Below, piece after piece: positions 26,833 to 36,092 of a stretch of DNA of 64,000 nucleotides. Origin of the DNA: JBEEOW01 sp041191405 (lineage in GTDB: Bacteria > Bacteroidota > Bacteroidia > Cytophagales > UBA9547). The stretch is from assembly GCA_041191405.1 (NCBI GenBank), contig JBEEOW010000007.1:74974-138973 (forward strand). The letters run 5' to 3'. The position numbers and the translations under genes are program-made. Numbering within the stretch: the stretch's first letter is position 1; each line of letters begins with the position of its first letter. The notes below the pieces were generated by a model, which worked only from the letters and a program-made list of their open reading frames with translations, had not been told where the DNA came from and searched no databases.

Positions 26833-29277
26833 ATGCCTAAAAATTTGGTAATCGTGGAATCGCCCGCAAAGGCGAAAACAATCGAAGGTTACTTAGGAAA
26901 AGATTTTGTTGTAAAATCTAGTTTTGGTCACGTACGTGATTTACCTAAGGGTGATAAGGCCATTGATGTGAAAAATGGTTTTAAACCAGTTTATGAAATC
27001 ACCGCCGATAAGGTGCAAGTTGTGAACGAACTTAAGAAACTTGCCAAAGAAGCTGAAACAGTTTGGCTAGCAACCGATGATGACCGTGAGGGAGAAGCCA
27101 TATCTTGGCATTTATATGAGGCATTGGGTCTGAAAAAAGGTGATTCAAAACGTATTGTTTTTAGAGAAATTACTAAAAAAGCAATTCTTAATGCCATTGA
27201 TAACCCAAGAGAAATTGACTACGATTTAGTAAATGCGCAACAAGCTCGTAGGGTTTTAGATAGATTAGTTGGTTTTGAACTTTCGCCAGTACTTTGGAAA
27301 AAAGTTCGTAGAGGTTTATCTGCTGGTAGAGTTCAATCTGTAGCAGTGAGATTAATAGTTGATAGAGAACGTGAAATTGAAAAATTTAACTCTACAGCTA
27401 GTTTCAAAATTACAGCAAGCTTTAAATTAACTGGTAACAAAACATTAAATGCTGAATTACCTCGAAGATTTGATTCGGAACAAGAGGCGCAAGCATTTTT
27501 AGAAAAATGTATAGGTGCTAAATTTTCAATCAGTAATTTAGAAAGTAAACCTTTACAACGTTCGCCTGCAGCACCTTTTACAACTTCTACTTTACAACAA
27601 GAAGCAGCTCGTAAATTAGGTTTTTCGGTTGCTCAAACAATGAATTTGGCACAAAGATTATATGAAGCTGGAAAGATTTCATATATGAGAACTGACTCGA
27701 CGAACCTTTCGGATGAGGCACTTCAAAAAGCCAAAGATGTAATTATTGAAGATTACGGAAACGAATATTTCAAACTAAGAAAATATAAAACCAAATCAGA
27801 ATCGGCACAAGAAGCTCACGAAGCCATCCGTCCGACTGATTTTGCACTTGTACAGGCTAGTTCAGAGAGAAATGAACAAAGACTATACGATTTAATTAGA
27901 AAACGTGCTAAGGCCTCTCAAATGGCGGATGCGCAAATAGAAAAAACAACAGCATCTATTGCCATTAGTACACTTCCTGATTTATTTACAGCTTCTGGCG
28001 AAGTAATTAAATTTGAAGGTTTCCTAAAAGCGTATGATGATTCTAATGTTGATGAAGACGAACTTTCTGATACTGAAGAAAATAAAGGTGCATTGCCTCC
28101 GCTTACCATTGGTCAGGTGTTGGACTTGAACAAGATGCTAGGGAAAACAGTATTTAGTCGCCCAGCGGCAAGATACAACGAGGCTGCACTTGTAAAAAAA
28201 TTGGAAGAATTAGGCATTGGTCGTCCGTCAACGTATGCACCAACTATTTCTACAGTGCAACAAAGAGGTTATGTTGTAAAAGAAACTCGTGAAGGAAAAT
28301 CAAGAGCAGTAAAACACTTAACACTACAAAATGACAAAATCACTGTTAAAGAAGAATTAGAGAATTTTGGTGCTGAAAAAGGGAAACTTTTCCCTACTGA
28401 CATTGCCATGATTGTTACTGATTTCTTGGTAGATAGATTTGAAAATGTTGTCGATTTTTCTTTCACAGCTAATATTGAAAAAGAGTTCGACGAAATTGCG
28501 AACGGAAACACACAGTGGGACAAAATGATTGATAATTTTTATCAAGGATTTCACCACCAAGTTGAAGATGCAAATGAAAACGTTGAACGTTCGCAATTAA
28601 GCACTAATAGAGAGCTAGGTTTACACCCTAATGGTAAAATGATTACTGTTAAGTTAGGTAAATTTGGACCTTATGTACAAGCTGGCGAAGCTGATCCAGA
28701 TTCTGACGAAAAACCACTTTCTGCAAGTTTACGTCCGGGAATGTTAATGGAAACCATTACACTTGCTGAGGCTTTAGAATTATTTAAATTACCTCGTGAT
28801 TTAGGTAATTATTTAGATAAGAAAATGGTGGTTGCACTAGGTAGATTTGGGCCATATATTCGCCATGATAGTAAATTTTATTCATTAGCTAAAACTGATG
28901 ATCCTCTTACTGTTACACCAGAAAGAGCTGTTGAAATTATCCTTGCTAAAATTCAAGCAGATAAAGAAAAGTTAATCAAAGCATTCGACGAAAATCCAGA
29001 AGTTCAAATATTGAACGGACGTTTTGGCCCATATATTTCTGCTGAAGGTAAAAATGTAAAAATACCAAAAGATGTTCAGCCAGTTGATTTAAGTTTTGAT
29101 GAGGTTATGAAGTTGGTAGCTGATGCACCAGAGCCTAAAGGTAGATTTGCGAAAAAAGCTGCACCCAAAGCTGCGGTTGCAAAAGTAACAAAACCAAAAG
29201 CAGCTCCAAAAGCTAAAACAACTGTTGCTAAAGCCAAAACAACTACTGTTAAAAAAACAGTTGCTAAGAAAAAGTAA
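26833..29277 (+). CDS. topA: DNA topoisomerase I
   Basis: TopA relaxes negative supercoils by cutting one strand. The 814 residues show the Toprim domain (IVESPAKAKTIEGYLG with Glu 9; LATDDDREGEAISWHL acidic triad), catalytic Tyr 284 in ISYMRTDST, and GIGRPSTYAPTI. Instead of Cys4 zinc fingers the C-terminal part carries three glycine-rich repeats (GKFGPYVQAGE, GRFGPYIRHD, GRFGPYISAEG), as in many Bacteroidota enzymes. The last ~50 residues are a Lys/Ala-rich basic tail. The start fits the strong MPKNLVIVESP N-terminus. Confidence 0.97.
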   Translation: MPKNLVIVESPAKAKTIEGYLGKDFVVKSSFGHVRDLPKGDKAIDVKNGFKPVYEITADKVQVVNELKKLAKEAETVWLATDDDREGEAISWHLYEALGLKKGDSKRIVFREITKKAILNAIDNPREIDYDLVNAQQARRVLDRLVGFELSPVLWKKVRRGLSAGRVQSVAVRLIVDREREIEKFNSTASFKITASFKLTGNKTLNAELPRRFDSEQEAQAFLEKCIGAKFSISNLESKPLQRSPAAPFTTSTLQQEAARKLGFSVAQTMNLAQRLYEAGKISYMRTDSTNLSDEALQKAKDVIIEDYGNEYFKLRKYKTKSESAQEAHEAIRPTDFALVQASSERNEQRLYDLIRKRAKASQMADAQIEKTTASIAISTLPDLFTASGEVIKFEGFLKAYDDSNVDEDELSDTEENKGALPPLTIGQVLDLNKMLGKTVFSRPAARYNEAALVKKLEELGIGRPSTYAPTISTVQQRGYVVKETREGKSRAVKHLTLQNDKITVKEELENFGAEKGKLFPTDIAMIVTDFLVDRFENVVDFSFTANIEKEFDEIANGNTQWDKMIDNFYQGFHHQVEDANENVERSQLSTNRELGLHPNGKMITVKLGKFGPYVQAGEADPDSDEKPLSASLRPGMLMETITLAEALELFKLPRDLGNYLDKKMVVALGRFGPYIRHDSKFYSLAKTDDPLTVTPERAVEIILAKIQADKEKLIKAFDENPEVQILNGRFGPYISAEGKNVKIPKDVQPVDLSFDEVMKLVADAPEPKGRFAKKAAPKAAVAKVTKPKAAPKAKTTVAKAKTTTVKKTVAKKK

Positions 29278-29299
29278 TTTCAGATTATATTTGAAACTT

Positions 29300-29334
29300 A
29301 CACTTCGACTTAGCTCAGTGACCGTTTTTGAGAA
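29300..29334. repeat. second copy of the CTTCGACTTAGCTCAGTG motif
   Basis: CACTTCGACTTAGCTCAGTG followed by ACCGTTTTTGAG, matching 11757-11790 with few changes. It sits between the topA stop and its terminator. Confidence 0.55.
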
Positions 29335-29366
29335 AAATGCCGATATGAAAATGTCGGCATTTTTTT
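29334..29366 (+). terminator. intrinsic terminator of topA
   Basis: Stem AAAATGCCGA / TCGGCATTTT (10 bp, perfect) with a 10-base loop and a T6 tail. Its core recurs in the terminator at 37963-37994. Confidence 0.85.
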
Positions 29367-29375
29367 GTTTAACTT

Positions 29376-29498
29376 ATGATTAAAAATAATTCATTTACAA
29401 ATGCAAAACTAGGTTATAGAAAATTTTTATTAGATAATGGGGCTGTTGCAAAACCAACTATTGATAACAATAAAATTCTTACAGATTCAGACATTTAA
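29376..29498 (+). CDS. possible 40-residue small protein
   Basis: An open frame starting MIKNNSFTNAKLGYRK and ending TDSDI sits between the topA terminator and the convergent PhoD gene. The composition looks protein-like, but there is no clear ribosome-binding site and no family is recognisable. It could be the tail of a deleted gene. Confidence 0.2.
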   Translation: MIKNNSFTNAKLGYRKFLLDNGAVAKPTIDNNKILTDSDI

Positions 29499-29507
29499 TA
29501 TATTAAA

Positions 29508-30959
29508 TCAAAATTTAACTTCTACAATAGTTTTTTGAATAGGTTGTTTTTTTGAAAAAACAAGCTGTTTTGCTGGCAAATACAATACATAAGTTGATTT
29601 TATATTTGAACATGGATAATCAATTGTTTCTAGAAAATGCCACTTACTAACTATAAAACTTGCATTTATATCTAAAGTAACAAAACCTTGATTAGATAAA
29701 TCCGAGAATTTTACATTTGGATTATTCAAAGGGATTAAATGCTTTAATAATGGAAAATTTATTCCAGGAGAAGTGATACCAGGGCAAACTATTTCTCGTC
29801 CAATAATTTCTTTTTTATAAGTAAGTTCATTAGCCCATGATGAATGAAAATCACCACTTAAAACAATAAAATTTTCAATATTTTCTGATTTAATAAATTC
29901 AAAAAGTTTATTTCTTGTATTTTTAAAACCATCCCATTGGTCTGCATTAATAGGTATTCCCAAAAAAGTAAGTGGTGACATCATTACTTGTTGAACAGTT
30001 AATTTCCAAATACTTGAATCCTTTTTCAAAGCATTAAAATACCAATCTTGTTGTTTAATTGACATTAAATGTTCGCCTTTTTTTCTATCATCCATTCTGG
30101 TATCGAGCAAATAAAATGATATTAAATTCCCTAATGATAATTTTCGATAAATACTTCCATTACTAGATTCTCTTATTGGCATCCATTCAAAATATGCTTT
30201 TTTTGCTGCTTCACTCCTATCTAACCAGCTTCCATGTATATTTTCAGAATGATTATCAGCCCCTTTGCTATGAGCATCATCTGCAAATTCATGATCATCC
30301 CAAATACAGTAAAAAGGAATTTTGCTGTGTAATATTTTAAGAGATTTATCTTGTTTATACTGTTTGTATCTAGTTCTATAATCATTCAAAGTAATTAATT
30401 CATGAGCTGGAAAATATGTCCTATTCACTTTTTTATTTATAGCATATTTACCTGATTCATATTCATAAATATAATCACCTAGATGTACTAATGCTTTTAA
30501 ATTTGGAATTTCAGCTAGTGCTTGATATGCATTAAAAAATCCTGCTTCATAATTAGCACAACTAGCAAAAGCAATTTTATAATTATCCACAATTTGATTG
30601 GCAAGTGTATATGTTACTCCTGTTTTTGATGTATCGTTCTGAGAAATAAATCTATAATAGTATTTACTGTTTGATTGTAATGGACCTGCATCTATTTTTA
30701 CAGTATAATCTCTACTAGCTTCAGTAAAAAAAATGTTTTTATATATTAAATTACTAAATGTACTATCTTTTGAAACTTCGCAATATACTTTTACAGTATC
30801 GTTTTTTGATAAATTTTGAACATGGGTCCATAATATCACAAACTCACTAGTGGCATCCCCAGATGCAATCCCATAATTAAATACACTAGTTTGAGCTTGA
30901 GATATATAAAAGTTAAACAGTAGAAAAATAAACAAAAAAGTTTTTATATAAAAATTCAT
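29508..30959 (-). CDS. exported PhoD-like alkaline phosphatase / phosphodiesterase
   Basis: A 483-residue exported metallophosphoesterase with a signal peptide (ending YISQ). The N-terminal part (residues about 22-115) is the beta-domain of the family (FNYGIASGDATSEFVILWTHV). Metal-binding motifs follow: IAFASCANYEAGFFNAY, LVHLGDYIYEY, YCIWDDHEFADDAH and VLSGDFHSSWANEL. PhoD enzymes hydrolyse phosphomono- and diesters with Ca/Fe at the surface or in the periplasm and are commonly induced by phosphate starvation; I see no clear PhoB box. Confidence 0.92.
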   Translation of the reverse strand: MNFYIKTFLFIFLLFNFYISQAQTSVFNYGIASGDATSEFVILWTHVQNLSKNDTVKVYCEVSKDSTFSNLIYKNIFFTEASRDYTVKIDAGPLQSNSKYYYRFISQNDTSKTGVTYTLANQIVDNYKIAFASCANYEAGFFNAYQALAEIPNLKALVHLGDYIYEYESGKYAINKKVNRTYFPAHELITLNDYRTRYKQYKQDKSLKILHSKIPFYCIWDDHEFADDAHSKGADNHSENIHGSWLDRSEAAKKAYFEWMPIRESSNGSIYRKLSLGNLISFYLLDTRMDDRKKGEHLMSIKQQDWYFNALKKDSSIWKLTVQQVMMSPLTFLGIPINADQWDGFKNTRNKLFEFIKSENIENFIVLSGDFHSSWANELTYKKEIIGREIVCPGITSPGINFPLLKHLIPLNNPNVKFSDLSNQGFVTLDINASFIVSKWHFLETIDYPCSNIKSTYVLYLPAKQLVFSKKQPIQKTIVEVKF

Positions 30960-31141
30960 TTCTCAAAAGCTAAAAGTACATTATTAAAAACCGAACTCGT
31001 AAAACGATGAAAATCAAATAAATTTGTAAAACTCTCAAAATGAAAAGTGTTTAATGTAAACAAATTCATTAAAATGATTAAAAAGGTAAACAATAAAATA
31101 ATTTTATTTTTATCCGTTCCCATACAACATTCATTTAACAT
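30956..31141 (-). CDS. possible 61-residue membrane peptide upstream of the PhoD gene
   Basis: This frame overlaps the PhoD start codon by 4 bases (ATGA), a typical sign of translational coupling. It has one hydrophobic helix (IILLFTFLIILMNLF) and a leading CCMG. No family is recognised. An internal ATG (MGTDKNK) could be the true start. The AT-rich sequence makes chance frames likely, so support is modest. Confidence 0.35.
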   Translation of the reverse strand: MLNECCMGTDKNKIILLFTFLIILMNLFTLNTFHFESFTNLFDFHRFTSSVFNNVLLAFEK

Positions 31142-31174
31142 TACAAATGTATATGGCAGGTATCAACAAATTGA

Positions 31175-31214
31175 AAAGCCTATTTAAACAAATTATTAGG
31201 TTTAAATAGGCTTT
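31175..31214. repeat. perfect 15-bp inverted repeat in a divergent intergenic region
   Basis: AAAGCCTATTTAAAC (31175-31189) pairs fully with GTTTAAATAGGCTTT (31200-31214) around a 10-base loop. It lies between divergent genes where no transcript should end. It may be a 5' leader structure, an operator pair, or the terminator of an unannotated small RNA. Confidence 0.6.
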
Positions 31215-31320
31215 GTTAAGAATCTATGAATAAGATGTACTTTTAAAATAATACATGAGTTATTTATATGACTTAACAAATAAATGTTATTTTAGCAGAA
31301 ATTTTGAAATAGTAATTTAT

Positions 31321-32445
31321 ATGAAAAAATTAATTTTAAGCGCATTTACAATTGCTAATTTAAGTGTTGCAATTGCACAAAATTCAGCTGTTGTTGATGC
31401 TAGTTTATACAAAAATGATGGCGATTTAGCAAACGCAAAAACATCAATTGATAAAGCTGTTGTTCATGAAAAAACAATAAACAGTGCTAAAGCGTGGTAT
31501 GTTAAAGGAGAAGTATATAAACTAATTGCCGCTAGTGAAAAACCAGAAATAAAAGCATTATCAAATTCAGCACTAACAGAAAGTTACGAAGCATTTAAAA
31601 AAGCTATATCTTTAGATAAGCCAAATGGTTCTTATGCAAAAGATGCAAAAGCTGACCTAGAACAATTGTGGCCAATGTTTATAAATGAAGGAGTTAATTT
31701 TTATAAAAATAAGCAATACAAAGAATCGATTCAGTATTATACAAATGCTTCTGAAATCAAACCAACTGATACTACTGCATATTTTTACAGTACTTACGCT
31801 GCGCAAGCTTTAGAAGATTTTAAATTAAATAATGAATTAAATTTAAAACTTATCTCTTTAAATATCAAAAGTTTACCTGTATATTCTCAGGCTATTCATT
31901 ATGCAAGAGAAACTGATAAAAACTACGAACAAGCTTTGAGTTTAAGTGAAAAAGCAAAAGTTATTTTCCCTAAATCAACCATATTTTATACCGAAGATTT
32001 TTACACCTATGTTGCTATGGGTAACCTTGACTTAGCAAAACAAAAAGCTGAAGAAGCAATTGCAAGAAATCCAAATGATGCTACTTTATACAATAATTTA
32101 GGAGTTTTAAGCGAAAAACTAAATTCTAAAGAAAAATCAGTTGAATATTATAAAAAAGCTATTGCTCTGGACCCAAATTTCCTAGATTCATACTTTAACT
32201 TAGGCGCTTATTATTATAATTTAGCAATGGAAGATTATAATATTGTTAATAAAATTCCAGCTAAAGATTACGTATCAAAAGGTAAACCTCTTGAAGATAA
32301 AGCCAAAGGAAATTTAACGCTTGCAATGCCAAATTTTGAAAAAGTATATGAATTAAAACCTGAACAATCTACCAAAAAGATTTTAATTGATATTTATACT
32401 AAATTAAGGTTAGTGGATAAGAGAGCTGCTTTGATGGCAAAGTAA
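31321..32445 (+). CDS. exported tetratricopeptide-repeat protein
   Basis: I take the ATG at 31321 rather than the one at 31255, because it begins a clean signal peptide (MKKLILSAFTIANLSVAIAQ). The 374-residue product has TPR units such as GVNFYKNKQYKESIQYYTNA, KQKAEEAIARNPNDATLYNNLG and EKSVEYYKKAIALDPNFLDSYFNLGAYYY. Such proteins act as periplasmic scaffolds. No catalytic domain is seen. It is monocistronic, ending at a strong terminator. Confidence 0.85.
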   Translation: MKKLILSAFTIANLSVAIAQNSAVVDASLYKNDGDLANAKTSIDKAVVHEKTINSAKAWYVKGEVYKLIAASEKPEIKALSNSALTESYEAFKKAISLDKPNGSYAKDAKADLEQLWPMFINEGVNFYKNKQYKESIQYYTNASEIKPTDTTAYFYSTYAAQALEDFKLNNELNLKLISLNIKSLPVYSQAIHYARETDKNYEQALSLSEKAKVIFPKSTIFYTEDFYTYVAMGNLDLAKQKAEEAIARNPNDATLYNNLGVLSEKLNSKEKSVEYYKKAIALDPNFLDSYFNLGAYYYNLAMEDYNIVNKIPAKDYVSKGKPLEDKAKGNLTLAMPNFEKVYELKPEQSTKKILIDIYTKLRLVDKRAALMAK

Positions 32446-32452
32446 TTATTTA

Positions 32453-32498
32453 GGTTTGAGAGTTTTTGCCTTTGGCAAAAACTCTCAAACCTTTTTTT
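32453..32498 (+). terminator. strong intrinsic terminator after the TPR gene
   Basis: An 18-bp perfect stem GGTTTGAGAGTTTTTGCC / GGCAAAAACTCTCAAACC (32453-32470 and 32474-32491) with a 3-base loop and a T7 tail. Confidence 0.92.
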
Positions 32499-32562
32499 GA
32501 TTAAAATTCTAAGAATGAACCAAAATATTTTTATGTTGTTTTTAGCAAAATTTTAAGTTAAA

Positions 32563-33780
32563 ATGAAAAAATCATTTATCATATTAATATCCTTTTGTAT
32601 CAATAGTTTAAGTACTTTAGGGCAAATGAATATTGATTTAATTCATGATTTAATGAAAAACGATTCAACACATTTTTTTGATTACTTTCTTCAAAACAAT
32701 TCCAAACATAGAATCCAAATTGAATACACCCAAATTGACTATGACACATTAACTAACAAACCTATATTTTCTGATTATCAATATAATAGTAATAATGAAT
32801 TGTATTTTTTCCCTGCAAGTTTAAGTAAATTATTACTAGCAGTTTTTACACTCGAGCAATTAAATAAACACAACTTACCCATCAACACAAAATTTTGTTA
32901 CACTAAAGACTCATTGTTGTTATTTAAAGATTCTCTAAGTTTTGCCAATATTCCTTCAGTTGAACATATCATTGAAAAAGCTTTGATATTAAGTGATAAT
33001 CCATCTGCAAATATATTGTACGACATTGCAGGTTTTGATTATATTCAATTAAGAATGAAAGAATTAGGCTTAAATGATAGTAGAATTATAAATCGTTTTG
33101 CTAAACCTGATACGAATAAATCTAGAATAAATAATTCTTATATTTTGATTCAAGACAATTCTAAATTTATTGTAAATGAACACCTTAGTAAATATAAAAT
33201 TGTAAAATTACCTTTTGATGCAAAAGTAGGTAAAGCATACCTTGAATCGGGTAAATTGATAAACAAACCGATGGATTTTGCTTTTGATAATTACCTATCA
33301 TTGGCTGATATTCATGATTTTTTAAGAAGAATAATGTTGTATTCATCACAAAATAATAGTTTATTAATTAATGACGAACAACTTACTTTTTTACAAAAAA
33401 CTCTTTGTTCTTATCCCAAAGAATGCAAAGCTGGTAATTTCAAAAAAGAAAATGGTTACAATGATGCATGTAGAAAATACATTATGTATGGCACTACTTT
33501 AGAGCCCGACTCTAACCTGAGAATCTATAACAAAGTAGGTTTGGCTTATGGTTTTGCTAGCGACGTAGCTTATATCTATGACTTTAAAAATAATATTGAT
33601 TTTATGTTATCTGCTACAATTTATGTAAATGATAACCAAATATTGAATGACGGAAAATATGAATATGAAAAAATAGCATTTCCATTTTTTAAAAACTTAG
33701 GAAGAATTATATTTCAATACGAACTTAAAAGAAAAAGAATGGGCAAAAAAATTGCCCAACCACCTGTTCCTAATAAATAA
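32563..33780 (+). CDS. exported serine hydrolase, class A beta-lactamase-like
   Basis: A 405-residue protein with a signal peptide (ending LSTLGQ) and the beta-lactamase/transpeptidase fold. The SxxK motif is S-L-S-K in FFPASLSKLLLAVF, the SDN motif is LILSDNPSANILYD, and NKVGLAYGFASDVAY fits the KTG-like strand. It differs from classic beta-lactamases by long inserts around residues 180-240 and a basic C-terminus, so a peptidase, esterase or PBP-like role is as likely as lactam hydrolysis. It overlaps the convergent subtilase gene by 11 bases. Confidence 0.82.
   Translation: MKKSFIILISFCINSLSTLGQMNIDLIHDLMKNDSTHFFDYFLQNNSKHRIQIEYTQIDYDTLTNKPIFSDYQYNSNNELYFFPASLSKLLLAVFTLEQLNKHNLPINTKFCYTKDSLLLFKDSLSFANIPSVEHIIEKALILSDNPSANILYDIAGFDYIQLRMKELGLNDSRIINRFAKPDTNKSRINNSYILIQDNSKFIVNEHLSKYKIVKLPFDAKVGKAYLESGKLINKPMDFAFDNYLSLADIHDFLRRIMLYSSQNNSLLINDEQLTFLQKTLCSYPKECKAGNFKKENGYNDACRKYIMYGTTLEPDSNLRIYNKVGLAYGFASDVAYIYDFKNNIDFMLSATIYVNDNQILNDGKYEYEKIAFPFFKNLGRIIFQYELKRKRMGKKIAQPPVPNK
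33737..33757 (-). terminator. possible terminator for the subtilase transcript
   Basis: GGGCAA-ttttt-TTGCCC (minus strand) followed by ATTCTTTTTC lies just beyond the subtilase stop, inside the 3' end of the convergent serine hydrolase gene. The 6-bp stem makes it a modest candidate. Confidence 0.4.
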
Positions 33781-35386
33781 TTGCTTTACTTACAGCTGTT
33801 CCTTTAGCTGTTTTTACCTGTAAAATATATAATCCTTTAGCTTTATTTGTTAGAGTAATTATAGATGAGTTGCTACTTATATAATCTCTATCAATAACAT
33901 TTCCATAAATATCAATTATTTGATACTCAAAGTTTGATTCTGAAATCAAATCAACATACCAAGCTTTAGTATCATAATTGTAGTATGTTCTTATTGTTGA
34001 TAATGTATCGTCCAAAATACTTGTTAATATTTTTTTCATTCTAGAATAATGTGGTACTCCATTTCCATAATTATTATTTGGACTATCATATTTATCTCCT
34101 GAGCGAATTATTAAATCTTTCATTTCCGAAGCCTTTAAATATGGATATTCGCTCCAAAATGCAGTTGCCAAAGCCGATACCATTGGACAAGCGAATGAAG
34201 TTCCATTTGACCTAAATGACCCACTACTTGAAGCAACATATACATTCACTCCTGGTCCACAAACATCAGGTTTTATTCTTCCATCCGAACTAGGACCTCG
34301 AGAACTAAAGCTACCAATTTCATTATTTACATCAACTGCACCTACAGCAATCACATCGGGCGAATCAGCTGGTGTACAAATTTTGCCCCAAGTTCTTGCA
34401 CCTTCATTACCTGCTGAAACAATAACCAAAATCCCTTTTTTATAGGCAATTGAAGCTCCTTTAGAAATAAATGAAGTAGCTCCATTCATATCTGCATAAG
34501 TATAATCAAGTAATGAATTATCAAATGTATTATATCCTAATGAGGTAGATATTAAATCAACGCCTGCACTATCAGCTACTTCAGCAGCTTGAATCCAATT
34601 TATTTCTTCTAACTTACTTTCATTAGGTATATCCTCAGTTTTCAAAAGAATATATTTAGCATCATAAGCTCCAGCAACAAAAGTACCCGGAGTATTTGAT
34701 GCTAAAAGTGAAAGTACATTGGTACCATGAGCATCCTCTTCATAAACTGAAGTTTTTTTCTTCACAAAATCGTAGGTAAAAAGTATGTTATTATTTGTAA
34801 ATGAATAATTCAAATAGGACATTACATTGGCATTACTAAATCCTCCATCAAAAACACCAACTATTATATTTTGACCTGTAAAACCATTTGAATTTGCCAC
34901 ATCAATACCTAACATTTGGTTTTGTTCTTTAAGATTTCCAAAGTCTACAGCCTGAATATCATGCTTTTTTGAAACCCTATTTAGTTGACCATTATTTACA
35001 TTTGCTTCTCTACTTAAAATTGCATTATTTGAAATAAATCCGAGCTTTAATATTGAATTATGTTGATTTTCATCTGTTTTAATAACAACTGCATTTAACC
35101 ATTTTGATTTTGAGTGTATGGTATAACCTAAATTTACCAATGAATCTAAATATATTTTGGATATTGGTAAATCTAGAGAATCAATACTTACATTATTTTT
35201 AACTCTTCTATCAATAGATTTTTGATTCAAAAACTCAAGAGGATTATTTATCTGAGCTGTTGTTCCTTTTTTATTTTTTAAAAAATATATTTTAAATGTT
35301 GGTGTACTTGAAATGTTAGCATTTGATATTCCTATATTTAATGTTAAAATACAAGTTATTAGCAATCTAATTTTATTCTTTACCAT
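33770..35386 (-). CDS. secreted subtilisin-family (S8) protease with C-terminal sorting domain
   Basis: A 538-residue preproprotein. Signal peptide and propeptide occupy about residues 1-150. The S8 catalytic triad is D180 (VGVFDGGFSN), H220 (EDAHGTNVLSLL) and S397 (NGTSFACPMVSALA), with the oxyanion Asn in ILVIVSAGNEG. The last ~75 residues (FEYQIIDIYGNVI ... KAKGLYILQVKTAKGTA) form a type IX secretion (por sorting, type A) domain, so the enzyme is probably released or attached at the cell surface. It follows the lipoprotein gene with a 14-base overlap. Confidence 0.93.
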   Translation of the reverse strand: MVKNKIRLLITCILTLNIGISNANISSTPTFKIYFLKNKKGTTAQINNPLEFLNQKSIDRRVKNNVSIDSLDLPISKIYLDSLVNLGYTIHSKSKWLNAVVIKTDENQHNSILKLGFISNNAILSREANVNNGQLNRVSKKHDIQAVDFGNLKEQNQMLGIDVANSNGFTGQNIIVGVFDGGFSNANVMSYLNYSFTNNNILFTYDFVKKKTSVYEEDAHGTNVLSLLASNTPGTFVAGAYDAKYILLKTEDIPNESKLEEINWIQAAEVADSAGVDLISTSLGYNTFDNSLLDYTYADMNGATSFISKGASIAYKKGILVIVSAGNEGARTWGKICTPADSPDVIAVGAVDVNNEIGSFSSRGPSSDGRIKPDVCGPGVNVYVASSSGSFRSNGTSFACPMVSALATAFWSEYPYLKASEMKDLIIRSGDKYDSPNNNYGNGVPHYSRMKKILTSILDDTLSTIRTYYNYDTKAWYVDLISESNFEYQIIDIYGNVIDRDYISSNSSIITLTNKAKGLYILQVKTAKGTAVSKAIIY

Positions 35387-36080
35387 AAGAACTGATTTTT
35401 TGAATTAATCTTCTTCCTGTACTTATTTTAAATTTACCAATTTGACCAGTTGTTTGATCGTAGGTATAAATTTGATATTCTTTATATATTAAACCAACAT
35501 TTTTTCCATAAACCTCTGTTCTATAATCTCTAGCAGTTAAATCTATTGGTAATGAATCGTGTTGAACTACAGTTACAGTTGGCGAAAATACAGTGTCTTG
35601 TACAAAAAATCTATTGCCTTTGTTTCTATACTCATATTTATCTTCACCCCTATTATTCAATACATTACCATTCCATTTAATTGTATTTGCAATTGGAAAT
35701 GATAATTTAGTAAATTTTTCATTGTTTTCGGTTTTTACAAAATTTGAAGCACTTTTATATGCATACCAAGTACTGTCATATACAAAAGGTTTTGTAATAT
35801 CAGTTCGCTTGTAACGAATTAATTTATAATTAATTGGCAAATTTACACCTGCATAAACAGTGTCTTCAATTTTTTCTTTTAATTGATAGTTTAATGTGTC
35901 AATTTTTCCATTTATGTTAAAAACATATTCATTTACATCATATATTATAAAATTACCAACTTGTAATGGCATATATAATTGATCATCTTCACTAGGTTTT
36001 ACATTTTCATTTGAATCAGTACATGAAAATAAAAATATAGCGTTAATAAGTATGGAAATTTTAATAAAATACTTTAACAT
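35373..36080 (-). CDS. lipoprotein of unknown function
   Basis: A 235-residue protein with a lipobox (IFLFSC-TDS). The mature part has beta-rich features with regularly spaced tyrosines and begins LQVGNFIIYDVNEY; no domain name can be given. It overlaps the subtilase start by 14 bases and follows mnmA by 12, so the three are likely co-transcribed. A surface complex with the subtilase is possible but unproven. Confidence 0.72.
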   Translation of the reverse strand: MLKYFIKISILINAIFLFSCTDSNENVKPSEDDQLYMPLQVGNFIIYDVNEYVFNINGKIDTLNYQLKEKIEDTVYAGVNLPINYKLIRYKRTDITKPFVYDSTWYAYKSASNFVKTENNEKFTKLSFPIANTIKWNGNVLNNRGEDKYEYRNKGNRFFVQDTVFSPTVTVVQHDSLPIDLTARDYRTEVYGKNVGLIYKEYQIYTYDQTTGQIGKFKISTGRRLIQKISSYGKE

Positions 36081-36092
36081 AAATACATCAAA

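Noticed and set aside
31255..31320. Upstream ATG as start of the TPR protein
   Set aside because: It would place 22 residues before a complete signal peptide that starts at 31321.
32563..33780. Naming the serine hydrolase a beta-lactamase resistance gene
   Set aside because: The KTG region is KVG and long inserts are present, so lactam hydrolysis cannot be assumed.
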